DNA of 64,000 nucleotides from NCBI GenBank assembly GCA_964537975.1, contig CAZIDP010000006.1:62001-126000 (forward strand), given 5' to 3'. The notes under the pieces were generated by a model. The model ran no database searches. It saw only the letters and a program-made list of their open reading frames with translations, and was not told where the DNA came from. Numbering within the stretch: the stretch's first letter is position 1; every line of letters starts with the position of its first letter. Shown piece by piece: positions 9,688 to 18,744 of the stretch. A program made the translations under genes and the position numbers. The DNA comes from SCBR16-9 sp964537975 (GTDB taxonomy: Bacteria > Hydrogenedentota > Hydrogenedentia > Hydrogenedentales > SCBR16-9).

Positions 9688-10293
9688 TTATTTGGTTGGT
9701 TTTCGCATTTTGCGCTTTCTGGGAGTTGTGATACGTAGTAATTTTCCCGTTTTTTCCAGCAGGTCATCAATTTTGAAAGGCTTCTTCAAAAAATCATCAA
9801 AACCGAATTTGGGTAATTCCTGTTCTTCCTGCTCATCAATGAACCCGGAAATACCCAGTATACGTGTCGCTTGCGTTTCTGTACGTGCTTTGACCCGTTC
9901 ACAGATCATGCGACCGTCCATATCTGATAAATGAATATCAAGGATGATAAGTTGAGGGTTGTGTTCTACAACCATCGCACCGGCATCGAACCCGGTAGAA
10001 GCCGTAAAAATTACATTCCCCGGGTCATTTGATAGAACTTCAGGGATAATATCCAGGTAAAATGGGTCATCATCGACCACAAGAACACGGCGTTCACCCG
10101 CTTCCAATCTTTCAAGCGGAATACCATGACTCAACATAAACTTCCGTAAACCATCATAAGGGATACGTCTGTCGCCACCAGGTCCAAGTCTGTACCCTTC
10201 GATTTGTCCAAGATCGAACCAACGGGATACTGTGTCAGCAGACACACCACAAATATCTGCTGCTTCTCCCGTTGTAAAAACTCTGTTTATCAT
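9688..10293 (-). CDS. Response regulator with N-terminal excisionase/MerR-type HTH
   Basis: The 201-residue protein has the reverse of the usual order. Residues 1-58 form an excisionase-type winged helix (FTTGEAADICGVSADTVSRW, then a G-rich wing and RRIPYDGLRKFM). Residues about 68-185 form a receiver domain with VVDDD, phospho-acceptor D119 (LILDIHLSD) and Lys in LKKPF. A basic tail (PRKRKMRK) ends it. It probably binds DNA under control of phosphorylation; the partner kinase is not in the neighbourhood. GGGAGTCAAATAATG gives a clear ribosome site and start. Similar HTH-REC proteins occur as orphan regulators in several phyla. Confidence 0.85.
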   Translation of the reverse strand: MINRVFTTGEAADICGVSADTVSRWFDLGQIEGYRLGPGGDRRIPYDGLRKFMLSHGIPLERLEAGERRVLVVDDDPFYLDIIPEVLSNDPGNVIFTASTGFDAGAMVVEHNPQLIILDIHLSDMDGRMICERVKARTETQATRILGISGFIDEQEEQELPKFGFDDFLKKPFKIDDLLEKTGKLLRITTPRKRKMRKPTK

Positions 10294-10376
10294 TATTTGA
10301 CTCCCATCTCAAAGCAAACAATTATTAACCCAATACAGACAGTTTGTACTTCAATATAGTAGCGACCTGCAAGTAT

Positions 10377-10406
10377 ATTAAACAGTTTTAGACATGAAGT
10401 TGTCAA
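10377..10406 (-). promoter_or_regulatory. Candidate sigma70-type promoter of the HTH-receiver gene
   Basis: On the minus strand TTGACA (10401-10406) and TTTAAT (10377-10382) are 18 bases apart, about 85 bases before the start codon. The rest of the 390-base gap 10294-10683 is AT-rich. It should also hold the divergent desaturase promoter, which I could not pin down. Confidence 0.4.
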
Positions 10407-10683
10407 ATAGAGTCAATTTTTCCCTCAAACTGAACAATATTTTGTCAATCCTGAATAGGCAGTAAATCCTGTAAAGGACGAATACTATATTCTTTCCGAA
10501 ATATTTTACATAAAGAACAATTCTACCATAAATATTAGTCGAAATGTTTTAATATTAGAATTTGTTATACATGACAGATTAATGTCAGCAACGATTATGT
10601 TAATCATAAATATCATTACGCATTCATGTTAAACAACGATTTATGCCAATTAATTCAATAATTGCAACATTAAAAGGAGTTTT

Positions 10684-11718
10684 ATGCGCGGCGACCGTTT
10701 AGAAGTTATGCTTCATCTGGAAAAAACTATTGCAGAACATTTATCCAGGTTTTTAAAAGCCCCTGAATTACACTGGCAACCAGCAGATTTTTTGCCAAAC
10801 CTCAGCTCAGAAGATGGTTTTGATAAATTGCGTATTCTACGTGAAGAATCAGCACGCCTGCCCGATGAAATTCTGGCGGTTTTAGTCGGTGACATGATTA
10901 CTGAAGAAGCTTTACCCAGTTATGCAACTTGGATAGCAACATTGGATGGGGTTAACACACAGGGCGAACCGAGTACAGCTTGGGGTGAATGGAACAGGAA
11001 TTGGTGTGCCGAGGAAAACCGGCATGGTGACTTACTCAATAAATATCTGTATCTGACGGGACGTATTGACATGAAAAAGGTAGAATTGTCCATTCATCAC
11101 CTGATAAAAGATGGCGGGAACATTGAAACTGAAAATGATCCCTATCGGACTTTTGTGTATACCAGCTTTCAGGAAATTGCGACAAGAATATCTCACCACA
11201 GTGTTGGCAAACGTGCTTTAAGTGCTGGCGCCGACAACCTGTATGCTTTGTCACGCAAAATTGCTGGTGATGAACAACGCCATGCGGAAGCATACATGTT
11301 TTTCATATCCAAGATAATAGAAGTGGATGCGAGTGAAGCAGTCTTGGCCATACACGACATGTTGAAGAAAAAGATTATCATGCCTGCCATGTATATGCGG
11401 GAAAGTGGTTCAGAAGTTGGCGATGCTTTTAAAAAATTTGAAGTGTTGGCAACCCGGTATGAGATCTACACCCCACACCATTATGTTCAAATTATGGCTC
11501 ATATACTTAAACGATGGGGTATAGCGCACTTGACAGGACTTTCTCCTGCGGCAGAAAAGGCGCAACAATATCTTTGTGGTTTACCAGATCGATATAAAAA
11601 AATAGTCGAACGTTTTTCTGCTAAAGATAAAAAAGAGGCAGAGAACGACGGCCCCATCAGTTTTAATTGGATTTTGCCTGAACAAAAATCTATAGACATC
11701 ACAGGATTGACAACTTAG
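10684..11718 (+). CDS. Acyl-ACP desaturase (soluble di-iron, stearoyl-ACP type)
   Basis: The 344-residue protein matches the soluble acyl-[ACP] desaturase family. Its two di-iron motifs are EENRH at 110-114 and DEQRH at 196-200, spaced as in plant FAB2 and mycobacterial DesA proteins. The helical-bundle segment around TWIATLDGV and FVYTSFQE is also typical. The enzyme would insert a cis double bond into an ACP-bound saturated chain, using O2 and reduced ferredoxin, so it implies some oxygen exposure. AAAGGAG stands just before the ATG. It is a single gene between opposite-strand neighbours. Confidence 0.92.
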   Translation: MRGDRLEVMLHLEKTIAEHLSRFLKAPELHWQPADFLPNLSSEDGFDKLRILREESARLPDEILAVLVGDMITEEALPSYATWIATLDGVNTQGEPSTAWGEWNRNWCAEENRHGDLLNKYLYLTGRIDMKKVELSIHHLIKDGGNIETENDPYRTFVYTSFQEIATRISHHSVGKRALSAGADNLYALSRKIAGDEQRHAEAYMFFISKIIEVDASEAVLAIHDMLKKKIIMPAMYMRESGSEVGDAFKKFEVLATRYEIYTPHHYVQIMAHILKRWGIAHLTGLSPAAEKAQQYLCGLPDRYKKIVERFSAKDKKEAENDGPISFNWILPEQKSIDITGLTT

Positions 11719-11771
11719 GATTGTTTTCTAATATTCCAAATGAATATAAGTGTGTTGCCTGTGTGAAAACG

Positions 11772-12701
11772 TCAGCCTTTCAAAGCACCTAATGTTATAC
11801 CTTGCGTTAATTGACGTTGCAGCATGATATAGACAAATAAGGTAGGCACAATAACTATAACCAATCCTGCAAACATGAGTCCAAAATCCGTTTTGTATTG
11901 TGCTTGCATACTGACAGCGGCAAGTCCCAGGGGTAGTGTTTTTTTCTCCGCTGAGTTCAGGAATACCAATGCAAACAAATATTCATTCCAGAGTCCTAGA
12001 AAATTAAAAATTGCAGCGGTTACCAGACCGGGACGTGCCAGTGGCAACATGACATGCCAGAAAACTCGGTATTCTCCACACCCATCAATAATGCCCGCTT
12101 CCCTGAGTTCTTCCGGTAAGGACTTAAAAAAACCGGTCAGTACAAGTATGGTAAAAGACAAACTCAATGCAATGTAAATGGTAATTAGTCCCGTGTGAGT
12201 ATCGTGAAGTTGTAGTTCAAATCCGAAGGGAGCCAATATGTACGATCCGAAATCTGACATCCAACTGAATTGAAAGAACAAGGGGACTAGAAGCAGTTGC
12301 GCCGGTATCATCATGCCACATAGAAAATAGATAAACAGTAAGCGGGAACCACGAAATGAAAATCGGGCCAATATGTAGGCTGCCATAGAGGCTATGGCAA
12401 GTATTCCCAATAATGAAATACTGGTAACCAGGATGCTGTTAAAAAAAAAGTCACTGAAATTAGATTCTACCCACGCCTTGGTGTAGTTAATTTTTACAGA
12501 TTGCCAAGCTGAAGGCATGTCTGGTGTTTGTTGTGCTTCTGGTATGCCGGTTAAAAGCCAGGGGATGCCGAATGGGTTTTCGGTAAACTCGCGTGAAGTC
12601 CTGAAGCTATTTAAGAAAACCCAGGCCAACGGCAACGTTACCGCCAGTAACCAGGAGCATAAGAGGCCATATACCAAGTATTTTTTAATTCCACTTTCCA
12701 T
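11772..12701 (-). CDS. Sugar ABC transporter permease, MalG type
   Basis: The 309-residue inner-membrane protein has about six membrane helices and the ABC importer EAA loop (EAGIIDGCGEYRVFWHVMLP), and ends with the QRQLTQGITLGALKG tail typical of MalG-like carbohydrate permeases. It starts directly after the TAG stop of the MalF-type gene (zero spacing), so it is the last gene of the operon solute-binding protein, MalF type, MalG type. No ATPase gene is present; a shared MsmX-like ATPase encoded elsewhere is the usual solution. The segment between helices 1 and 2 is long, a periplasmic insertion seen in several relatives. Confidence 0.93.
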   Translation of the reverse strand: MESGIKKYLVYGLLCSWLLAVTLPLAWVFLNSFRTSREFTENPFGIPWLLTGIPEAQQTPDMPSAWQSVKINYTKAWVESNFSDFFFNSILVTSISLLGILAIASMAAYILARFSFRGSRLLFIYFLCGMMIPAQLLLVPLFFQFSWMSDFGSYILAPFGFELQLHDTHTGLITIYIALSLSFTILVLTGFFKSLPEELREAGIIDGCGEYRVFWHVMLPLARPGLVTAAIFNFLGLWNEYLFALVFLNSAEKKTLPLGLAAVSMQAQYKTDFGLMFAGLVIVIVPTLFVYIMLQRQLTQGITLGALKG

Positions 12702-13619
12702 CTAGAACTCTATCCTTTCACTTCGAGACAGGCGCAAGCTCAGGAGTGTAGCCAGGAAAACCAGAACAAATAATAACACGGCTATTGCAGAACCGTAACC
12801 GACGTTATATTCAGAAAATACTTTCTGATAAAGCAGTGTCGCCAATACATGTGATGCCCTGTTGGGTTGCTGATTTTCCATTACCCAAATGGGATCAAAA
12901 AACTTGAGACTGCCAATAACCAGAAATACGATACCGATGGTGAGCACTTCACGTATTAATGGCAAGGTGATAAGGCGAAATTGTTGTAAGCCTGTGGCTC
13001 CTTCCAGGCGCGCCACTTCATAGTAGGTTTCTGGAATTCCACCCATGGCTGCAAGAAACAATACCATATAGAAACCCGTTGCTGCCCATACCATCATTGG
13101 AACCAGTGAATATATCAGGTTGCTAGAGTCCAGGAAAGGATAGGGGAGCTCCCAATTGGGCCAGGAAATGCCCCAGCCATGTAATGTGTTCTGGATTGCC
13201 ATCAACACCCCATTAATGACACCGAAATCCGTCACACTATAGAGCAATACCCATAATAGTGCAATGGCCACAGCGGCAATAACATTGGGAAAGAAGAATG
13301 CGATTCGAAAAAGTCCTGCTCCGATAACCCGCCGATGTAACAGTGCTGCAAAAGTGAGTGCCAGAGTGATTATGAGTATTCCGGGAGCAACCGTAAGAAA
13401 TACATTATTCAGAAACGCCCGAAAAAACACATCTCGATCTTGTATTAAATGAGTATAATTGGATAGACCAATCCACGTTGGTTCGGTGAGACCGTCCCAT
13501 TTCTGGAAGCTGTACAGGAACGCTTTCACTGCTGGAATGGTTACGAAGGTGCTGAAGAGCAGGAAAGCTGGAGCCAGAAATGTTACAATAAACATCATTT
13601 TACCAGGCATCCGCTTCAT
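12702..13619 (-). CDS. Sugar ABC transporter permease, MalF type
   Basis: The 305-residue inner-membrane protein has six predicted helices and an EAA loop (EVARLEGATGLQQFRLITLP), as in UgpA/MalF-type permeases of the carbohydrate-uptake-1 family. Its ATG overlaps the stop of the solute-binding protein gene by ATGA (13616-13619), and its own stop abuts the MalG-type gene, so the three genes are tightly co-translated. With its partner it forms the channel for the sugar delivered by the binding lipoprotein. Substrate cannot be read from the sequence. Confidence 0.93.
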   Translation of the reverse strand: MKRMPGKMMFIVTFLAPAFLLFSTFVTIPAVKAFLYSFQKWDGLTEPTWIGLSNYTHLIQDRDVFFRAFLNNVFLTVAPGILIITLALTFAALLHRRVIGAGLFRIAFFFPNVIAAVAIALLWVLLYSVTDFGVINGVLMAIQNTLHGWGISWPNWELPYPFLDSSNLIYSLVPMMVWAATGFYMVLFLAAMGGIPETYYEVARLEGATGLQQFRLITLPLIREVLTIGIVFLVIGSLKFFDPIWVMENQQPNRASHVLATLLYQKVFSEYNVGYGSAIAVLLFVLVFLATLLSLRLSRSERIEF

Positions 13620-14995
13620 GAATGATCCTCCACAGTGCCTTCCCCAAATAAAGCAGGATCAATCGCCTTGTAGGGCGGTATTATAATGTCAGGATTTCCG
13701 AGTGCAGTCGCTACTCCTTGATCCAGTGCTGCACAAAACGCTTCAGGTGACAATTCACCCCGTAACAGGCGAGCCATGCTGGGCAACATGACTTGCGCGT
13801 TCCATTCTAATAACAAATCATTTAAACGTATATTAAAAATTCCAGGTGCCTGCTCTATCATTTTTAATGCGGATTGAAGCGGCGGTGGTACCGCGTCTGG
13901 AGGGGTAGCATCAATCAATGGAGATATCACTCCAATCTGAGTTCCCATACCAGGTGCCTGATCGGGTGATACCATGTATCGTGCAAAATCAAACGCGGCC
14001 TGGGGGTGTTTGGCATCGACAGGAACAAATAAAAATTCAGTCCCTTGCCCATTAAACAAGCTGGGATTCCCTTTGCCCCCGATAACTTCCGGCATGTTGA
14101 AACAACGCATTTCAAAGTCAAGTGGCACACTTTCTTTCATTTCATTGTACAACCAGAGTCCGCAGAAGATCATTGCGGTATTGCTGTTAACAAATTGAAG
14201 TTGACTCTCCGTGTGTGTCATGGCCAGTGCACCACGTTGAAAATGATCTCGGGCCAAATCTTGTAATAATCGGGCAGCTTGAACAACATCTGGGTGGCTG
14301 AAAGCACCAGGATCCGGTAGATTTATTCTATTGATGGCTTCCAGTCCCCCACAACGCTGGATTAAAGATACAAATGTAAACCAGGCATAGACAGGATACT
14401 TTCCCTGATAAGCCAATGGCGCTATCCCGGAATCGCGAATGTTTTCGCACAACACCAGAAATTCATCCCAGGTAGTTGGTGGATTCCAACCATGTTCCCG
14501 AAACATTCTGGCATCATACCAGACACCCCAAGCACCAAATGCGCTGGGAATCCCGTAAACAACACCTTCACTGGAAAAGTTTGCCAACGTACCAGGGGTG
14601 AACAAGTCTGACCAGGGCGCATCGCTTCCAGGTGGGGGATATTGTAATGCTGAATTGAATGGTTGCAATTTGCCAGAAGCGATGAGTATCCAGATAGGTA
14701 AATTATGCACCAACAACAGGTCCGGGGGGTCTCCCCGTAAAATTCTGGGTTTTACAATTTCTTCAACACGCGGATCGCCCCATAAATTGATGCGGATATT
14801 TTTCTCAGGAAATGCTGCCTCATAGCGTCGCGCAACCGATTCATGCCAATTAATACCGTAACCACCTTCGAATATGGCAACCTCAATAACAATGTCTGTT
14901 GCGTCTGGATCAGGTATCCGACGCACGGCATCACAACCTGTACAGGTGTACAGTACACTCAAAATTAATAATTTTAGTAAACAATCTTTAATCAT
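13616..14995 (-). CDS. ABC transporter sugar-binding lipoprotein
   Basis: The 459-residue protein has a lipoprotein signal ending in TCTGC (Cys21) and the fold signs of family-1 extracellular solute-binding proteins: the WHESVARRYEAAFPEKNI start, the TWDEFLVLCENIRDSG segment and the late AAFDFARYMVSPD segment. It would capture an oligosaccharide or sugar derivative in the periplasm. It is the first gene of the importer operon. No Shine-Dalgarno is seen before the ATG: the minus-strand leader there is pyrimidine-rich. A perfect 14-bp palindrome lies about 60 bases upstream and is a candidate operator. Confidence 0.92.
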   Translation of the reverse strand: MIKDCLLKLLILSVLYTCTGCDAVRRIPDPDATDIVIEVAIFEGGYGINWHESVARRYEAAFPEKNIRINLWGDPRVEEIVKPRILRGDPPDLLLVHNLPIWILIASGKLQPFNSALQYPPPGSDAPWSDLFTPGTLANFSSEGVVYGIPSAFGAWGVWYDARMFREHGWNPPTTWDEFLVLCENIRDSGIAPLAYQGKYPVYAWFTFVSLIQRCGGLEAINRINLPDPGAFSHPDVVQAARLLQDLARDHFQRGALAMTHTESQLQFVNSNTAMIFCGLWLYNEMKESVPLDFEMRCFNMPEVIGGKGNPSLFNGQGTEFLFVPVDAKHPQAAFDFARYMVSPDQAPGMGTQIGVISPLIDATPPDAVPPPLQSALKMIEQAPGIFNIRLNDLLLEWNAQVMLPSMARLLRGELSPEAFCAALDQGVATALGNPDIIIPPYKAIDPALFGEGTVEDHS

Positions 14996-15055
14996 GATGG
15001 AGGGATTTTACGGTGAATGTACCCTATAAGGCAACTTTAGTTAATGGTACCTCCA

Positions 15056-15069
15056 GAAACAATTGTTTC
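15056..15069. promoter_or_regulatory. Perfect palindrome GAAACAATTGTTTC, candidate LacI-type operator
   Basis: A 14-bp perfect inverted repeat lies between the divergent-side end of the transglycosylase gene and the start of the sugar importer operon, about 60 bases upstream of the binding protein ATG. The GAAAC/GTTTC half-sites resemble LacI/GalR-family operators, which often control sugar importers. No LacI-type gene is in the window. Confidence 0.45.
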
Positions 15070-15117
15070 AAACACCTGTGACCCCATTGAAATTTTAGTA
15101 GTTGAAGGCGATATGAG

Positions 15118-17226
15118 TTATTGGTCCAATTGAGACAAAGTGTCTGGCTCGACTTGCGTACTTTGTTGTGCCAGCCCAATTCGCGGGTCTACCGCAGGAT
15201 ACAATGAGTGGTAGGCAGCATAATTTCCGAGCACTTTTTTAACATAATCGCGAGTCTCACTGAAAGGGATGGCTTCAACAAATTCATCGAGAGTATGGTT
15301 GGGGAAACGATTCCGCCAACGGTCCAGATTGCCGGGCCCCGCATTGTAAGCAGCCAATGCATGTATGAGGTTGCCGCCGGAACGTTCAATCATACGACGC
15401 AGATAATATCCCCCAAGTCGGATGGAGTTAGGAGGTGATTTCAGATTCGCAACGTGGTTTAAAGTAATGGCAGGTTCAACATCAGCCATCCATTTGGCAG
15501 TTGCTGGCATCAATTGCATCACACCGGTTGCGCCTGCATGCGATTGAATACCCGCACGAAATGTACTTTCTTGTTTGGCTATGGCCAGGAATAAGTATGG
15601 GTCAATATTAACTTCATTTGCGATTTTCAGCATTTTGCTCCAATAAGGCCGTGGAAATTCCAGTCGCAATCTGTCTTCGTTAGGGATACCTTCTTCTTGA
15701 CCCCACTCATACGCTTCAGCAAACTCCAATGCTGTGTGGGCAAAACCTGCATCGGCAACAATAAGGTACCAAGTTGCCGCATCGGGTAAATCCTTCAGTT
15801 GCATACACAAAAACATTGCATCCCATTCGCCGAGATCAATCCCATAATAACCGAAAAAGCGTAATCGTCGAACATCGTCCCGATTATTGATGTCTGCGGT
15901 TGTTGGGTTTGTTGGCCGTGAAAGATTAGGCTTTGGTAAAAGCACAGGGTTCTTGCTGTCAATACGGAGGTTACGGGTCAGGGGGTAGTTGGTATCATCA
16001 AAATCGTGCAGCCGGGCCAACGCACGGTGTGCATAGTAGTCAGCCATACGTCCACCAGCCGCTGTCTGTAAGTATCGGATAGCAGCAGATTTATCGTCCA
16101 AATCCAGCTTGTGCTGAGCAAGTTTGTAGTAGGCTTCACCACGCCACCGGCTGTTCGGATACGTATCGAGCAACTGAGCAAAAAAAAGTTCTGCCTGGGC
16201 AAACTGGTTTTTCTCCAGCCTGTTCAGACCTGCCTGAAAGAGCGCACGGTCTGCGCGATAATGATTCGGAGCACGCTCTGCCAGACGCTCATAAATATGT
16301 TCAGCCTCAACATGTTTATCGTCGTTTTCCAGTCCCTGTGCCAACATCCAGTAGAGGTCTCCGGAATCGCGGCTTTCCGGATACAGCAAAGCTATAATAT
16401 CGGCTAATGCCAGTACCTGATCGAAATCCTTCGCGGTGAGACGTTGGTGCGCAAAGTGTATCAACCATATTGCCAACCAGACATTCTCTGTGTCTACAGA
16501 TAATGCTTCCTGTAATTGCCCAGGGGATTTATCCGTGCCAGTTGATACAATAGTCATAAGCTGTTGCAAGTCGGCCAATGGAATATAATTATTCTGTACC
16601 AACAAGTCGAGTCCTTGCCGTTGAATAAAGGTGCTGGCTTCCTGTGCGGCATTGGACCGGAACATACCCAGCAGGGCTACAGCCTGATCTTCTGGCCAGG
16701 GCGATTTGATCAGTTCGCGGGAGGCATCCAGGCGTGGTCGGATAAATCCAACCGTTTCTACACGATGTCGGTACCATAAGTATCCTTCGCGCTGGGTGCT
16801 TTCATCTCGTAACAGGCTGTCAACGGCATCCCAAGCATACGTGTACATCCACCAGGGTTGCGGTCGAATTTCTAAAATGGCTCTGTAATGTGGTGCGGCG
16901 TCAAGATAAAAACGATCTTGTTTTTTTATTCGGGCCAATCGAACGCGTGCCAATAGCGACCAGGATGATTCGGGTTGACCCTCAAACAGGGCACGATACA
17001 TGGTTTCTGCACCGGCGCGGTCACCCATTGCTAATAGACAGGCTGCCATCTCGAGCGTAGCATAACCGCCCAGGTGATCAGTATCAGCCTGGACATCGTC
17101 GAACATTTTGTAGGCATCGGCGAAACGACCTTGCTGCTGAGCTTCCAGGGCTTGTAGGAATAAGGTTTCGTTACTTGAAGGCTCAAAGACTGAGAGGACG
17201 CTAAAAAACAGTACAGAGAGTAGCAT
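15118..17226 (-). CDS. Lytic transglycosylase with TPR-like N-terminal region
   Basis: The 702-residue secreted protein has a short signal peptide, a long helical N-terminal region of TPR/solenoid repeats (about 25-430, with repeated AxxxxE-type pairs) and a C-terminal SLT domain (about 535-665). The catalytic Glu is E553 in AKQESTF. The GVMQLMP and AAYNAGPGN motifs that shape the muramidase cleft are intact. Such Slt/MltC-like enzymes cleave the MurNAc-GlcNAc bond of peptidoglycan with formation of the 1,6-anhydro product. I chose ATG 17226 rather than 17241 because GGAG stands nine bases before it, while the upstream ATG has no usable site. The protein is probably periplasmic. Confidence 0.9.
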   Translation of the reverse strand: MLLSVLFFSVLSVFEPSSNETLFLQALEAQQQGRFADAYKMFDDVQADTDHLGGYATLEMAACLLAMGDRAGAETMYRALFEGQPESSWSLLARVRLARIKKQDRFYLDAAPHYRAILEIRPQPWWMYTYAWDAVDSLLRDESTQREGYLWYRHRVETVGFIRPRLDASRELIKSPWPEDQAVALLGMFRSNAAQEASTFIQRQGLDLLVQNNYIPLADLQQLMTIVSTGTDKSPGQLQEALSVDTENVWLAIWLIHFAHQRLTAKDFDQVLALADIIALLYPESRDSGDLYWMLAQGLENDDKHVEAEHIYERLAERAPNHYRADRALFQAGLNRLEKNQFAQAELFFAQLLDTYPNSRWRGEAYYKLAQHKLDLDDKSAAIRYLQTAAGGRMADYYAHRALARLHDFDDTNYPLTRNLRIDSKNPVLLPKPNLSRPTNPTTADINNRDDVRRLRFFGYYGIDLGEWDAMFLCMQLKDLPDAATWYLIVADAGFAHTALEFAEAYEWGQEEGIPNEDRLRLEFPRPYWSKMLKIANEVNIDPYLFLAIAKQESTFRAGIQSHAGATGVMQLMPATAKWMADVEPAITLNHVANLKSPPNSIRLGGYYLRRMIERSGGNLIHALAAYNAGPGNLDRWRNRFPNHTLDEFVEAIPFSETRDYVKKVLGNYAAYHSLYPAVDPRIGLAQQSTQVEPDTLSQLDQ

Positions 17227-17325
17227 TATGTACGACTCCATCCTATCAATGGTTTGCTGTTACGTAATACCTGAATCAGGAAGCCAGGAGAGCCTGCATG
17301 CCATACTTTCTGGGCCTATAATCCA

Positions 17326-18744
17326 TTAAAATGGTTTATAGGTGTTGATGATGCGATTGGCAGCTATCAGATCAGGCCTGGGTACCAGCGCTTTCATAAC
17401 ACTGGGAAACCGTTCCACCGCCATATGATTTATATTATAACAATTAATCAAGTGTAATGTGAGCATTAATCGCCCTACTCTGAGTTGCTGGGCATCGGAG
17501 TAATACAACGTGATGCCTTTTTCGCATGCATGGGCAAAACGATCGCTGCACGCGTGAGGACGGGTGGCGTCACACTGAGACCAAGTCAACAAATCTAAAG
17601 ATTCATCTTTGTGAGCACCATGTAGGTGTTGCGCAAAGTCAAAATCCAGTTGTTCATACAGAGTCGCTATTTTATCAAACCAGTGGAAGATAGCACGATA
17701 TCCCTCTTCATGTAAGTCTATGGTGATGTGGGCATCATCAATGGTGTTAATCGTTTGCTTTTCGAGATATAGTTCTCGTTCATCATTGTCATCTGGCACC
17801 ATACGTACGCGGAGCTTTTCAGTCGCATTGCCATAATTAAAGCTCTCGAGTATGTTTTCCACTGAAAATTTAGAACAACTGATAAGGTCAACTTCCTGTA
17901 ACAAAGCTGCTGCAAGAGCATCCCTCTCCAACACGGTATCCAGCTCTGGAATGCGTTCCATGAGATCAATGCGCCAATCTAGCCACATATCATGAAATAA
18001 TCGAACCAAGGCAATCCCACAACCAGAAATGTCTGTTGACTTTGCTTGTTCAATTAACTGTTTTAATCTTTGCTCATGCCGTTTGCGGGTACGTCGAAAC
18101 AAATCACACTGAAATAAAAATCTGAGCATCAGTACGCGGTCAGTCAAAATTGTAGCTGTGTCATGCGACAAGCCATTTTCTTCGATTAAAAACGTAACCC
18201 AGCGCAAACTCCATTCTCGCAACTGCCGGGCTGCTGCACTACGTGGTGGATGACGTAGTTCTTTCAACGCATCAATAGAAACAGCATCACTGGAGATTAC
18301 CGCGACAAAATCCTGTTTAAAACTCTGAACATCTTCCGCATGCAATAATAATTCTTCGGATTTGGTGTCGTAGAGATAGGCACAGTTCAAATCACAAATA
18401 AATACATACTGTAATTTACCCTGTTGTGCATCACGTACCAACATATGTGTCAACGTAGAAAAATCCAATCCATGGCTCAGTATTGCTGATGGTTTGGACA
18501 AACTGCCAGGCCAGGTAAAGTAAGACGCAAGCTGGTGATTTTCATCAATGCGCAACAGAAAAGACAAAGCATCACTGTTGGTTTCAGGTTGCAAGCTGAA
18601 TGGTAATGGCAAGCTCCAACCCAGAACACTCAGAAATTCTTTAACCTGATGCTGGAAATCTCGCACATTTATCGAAGCCGTCTTGTCCAGGCCCCACCTG
18701 GATTCACAATAACGATTGATTTGGATTGCGGTGCTTTGTGTCAT
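17326..18744 (-). CDS. Uncharacterised protein, faint likeness to the N-terminal part of type IIG restriction-modification proteins
   Basis: I do not recognise a firm family. The 472-residue protein is soluble, without signal peptide or membrane helices. Its first 170 residues have an alternating alpha/beta pattern (FLSVLGWSLPLPF, then YVFICDLNCAYLYDTKSEELLL). This recalls the nuclease-plus-recognition start of Eco57I-like proteins, where a segment of the kind 'wave in, no fetch of local name' precedes a helical region. A helical stretch follows (LTDRVLMLRFLFQCDLFRR). No PD-(D/E)xK nuclease motif and no NPPY methylase motif are visible, so an enzyme activity cannot be claimed. Its ATG overlaps the stop of the winged-helix gene by ATGA (18741-18744) and AAAGGAG precedes it, so the two proteins are made together. 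Confidence 0.7.
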   Translation of the reverse strand: MTQSTAIQINRYCESRWGLDKTASINVRDFQHQVKEFLSVLGWSLPLPFSLQPETNSDALSFLLRIDENHQLASYFTWPGSLSKPSAILSHGLDFSTLTHMLVRDAQQGKLQYVFICDLNCAYLYDTKSEELLLHAEDVQSFKQDFVAVISSDAVSIDALKELRHPPRSAAARQLREWSLRWVTFLIEENGLSHDTATILTDRVLMLRFLFQCDLFRRTRKRHEQRLKQLIEQAKSTDISGCGIALVRLFHDMWLDWRIDLMERIPELDTVLERDALAAALLQEVDLISCSKFSVENILESFNYGNATEKLRVRMVPDDNDERELYLEKQTINTIDDAHITIDLHEEGYRAIFHWFDKIATLYEQLDFDFAQHLHGAHKDESLDLLTWSQCDATRPHACSDRFAHACEKGITLYYSDAQQLRVGRLMLTLHLINCYNINHMAVERFPSVMKALVPRPDLIAANRIINTYKPF

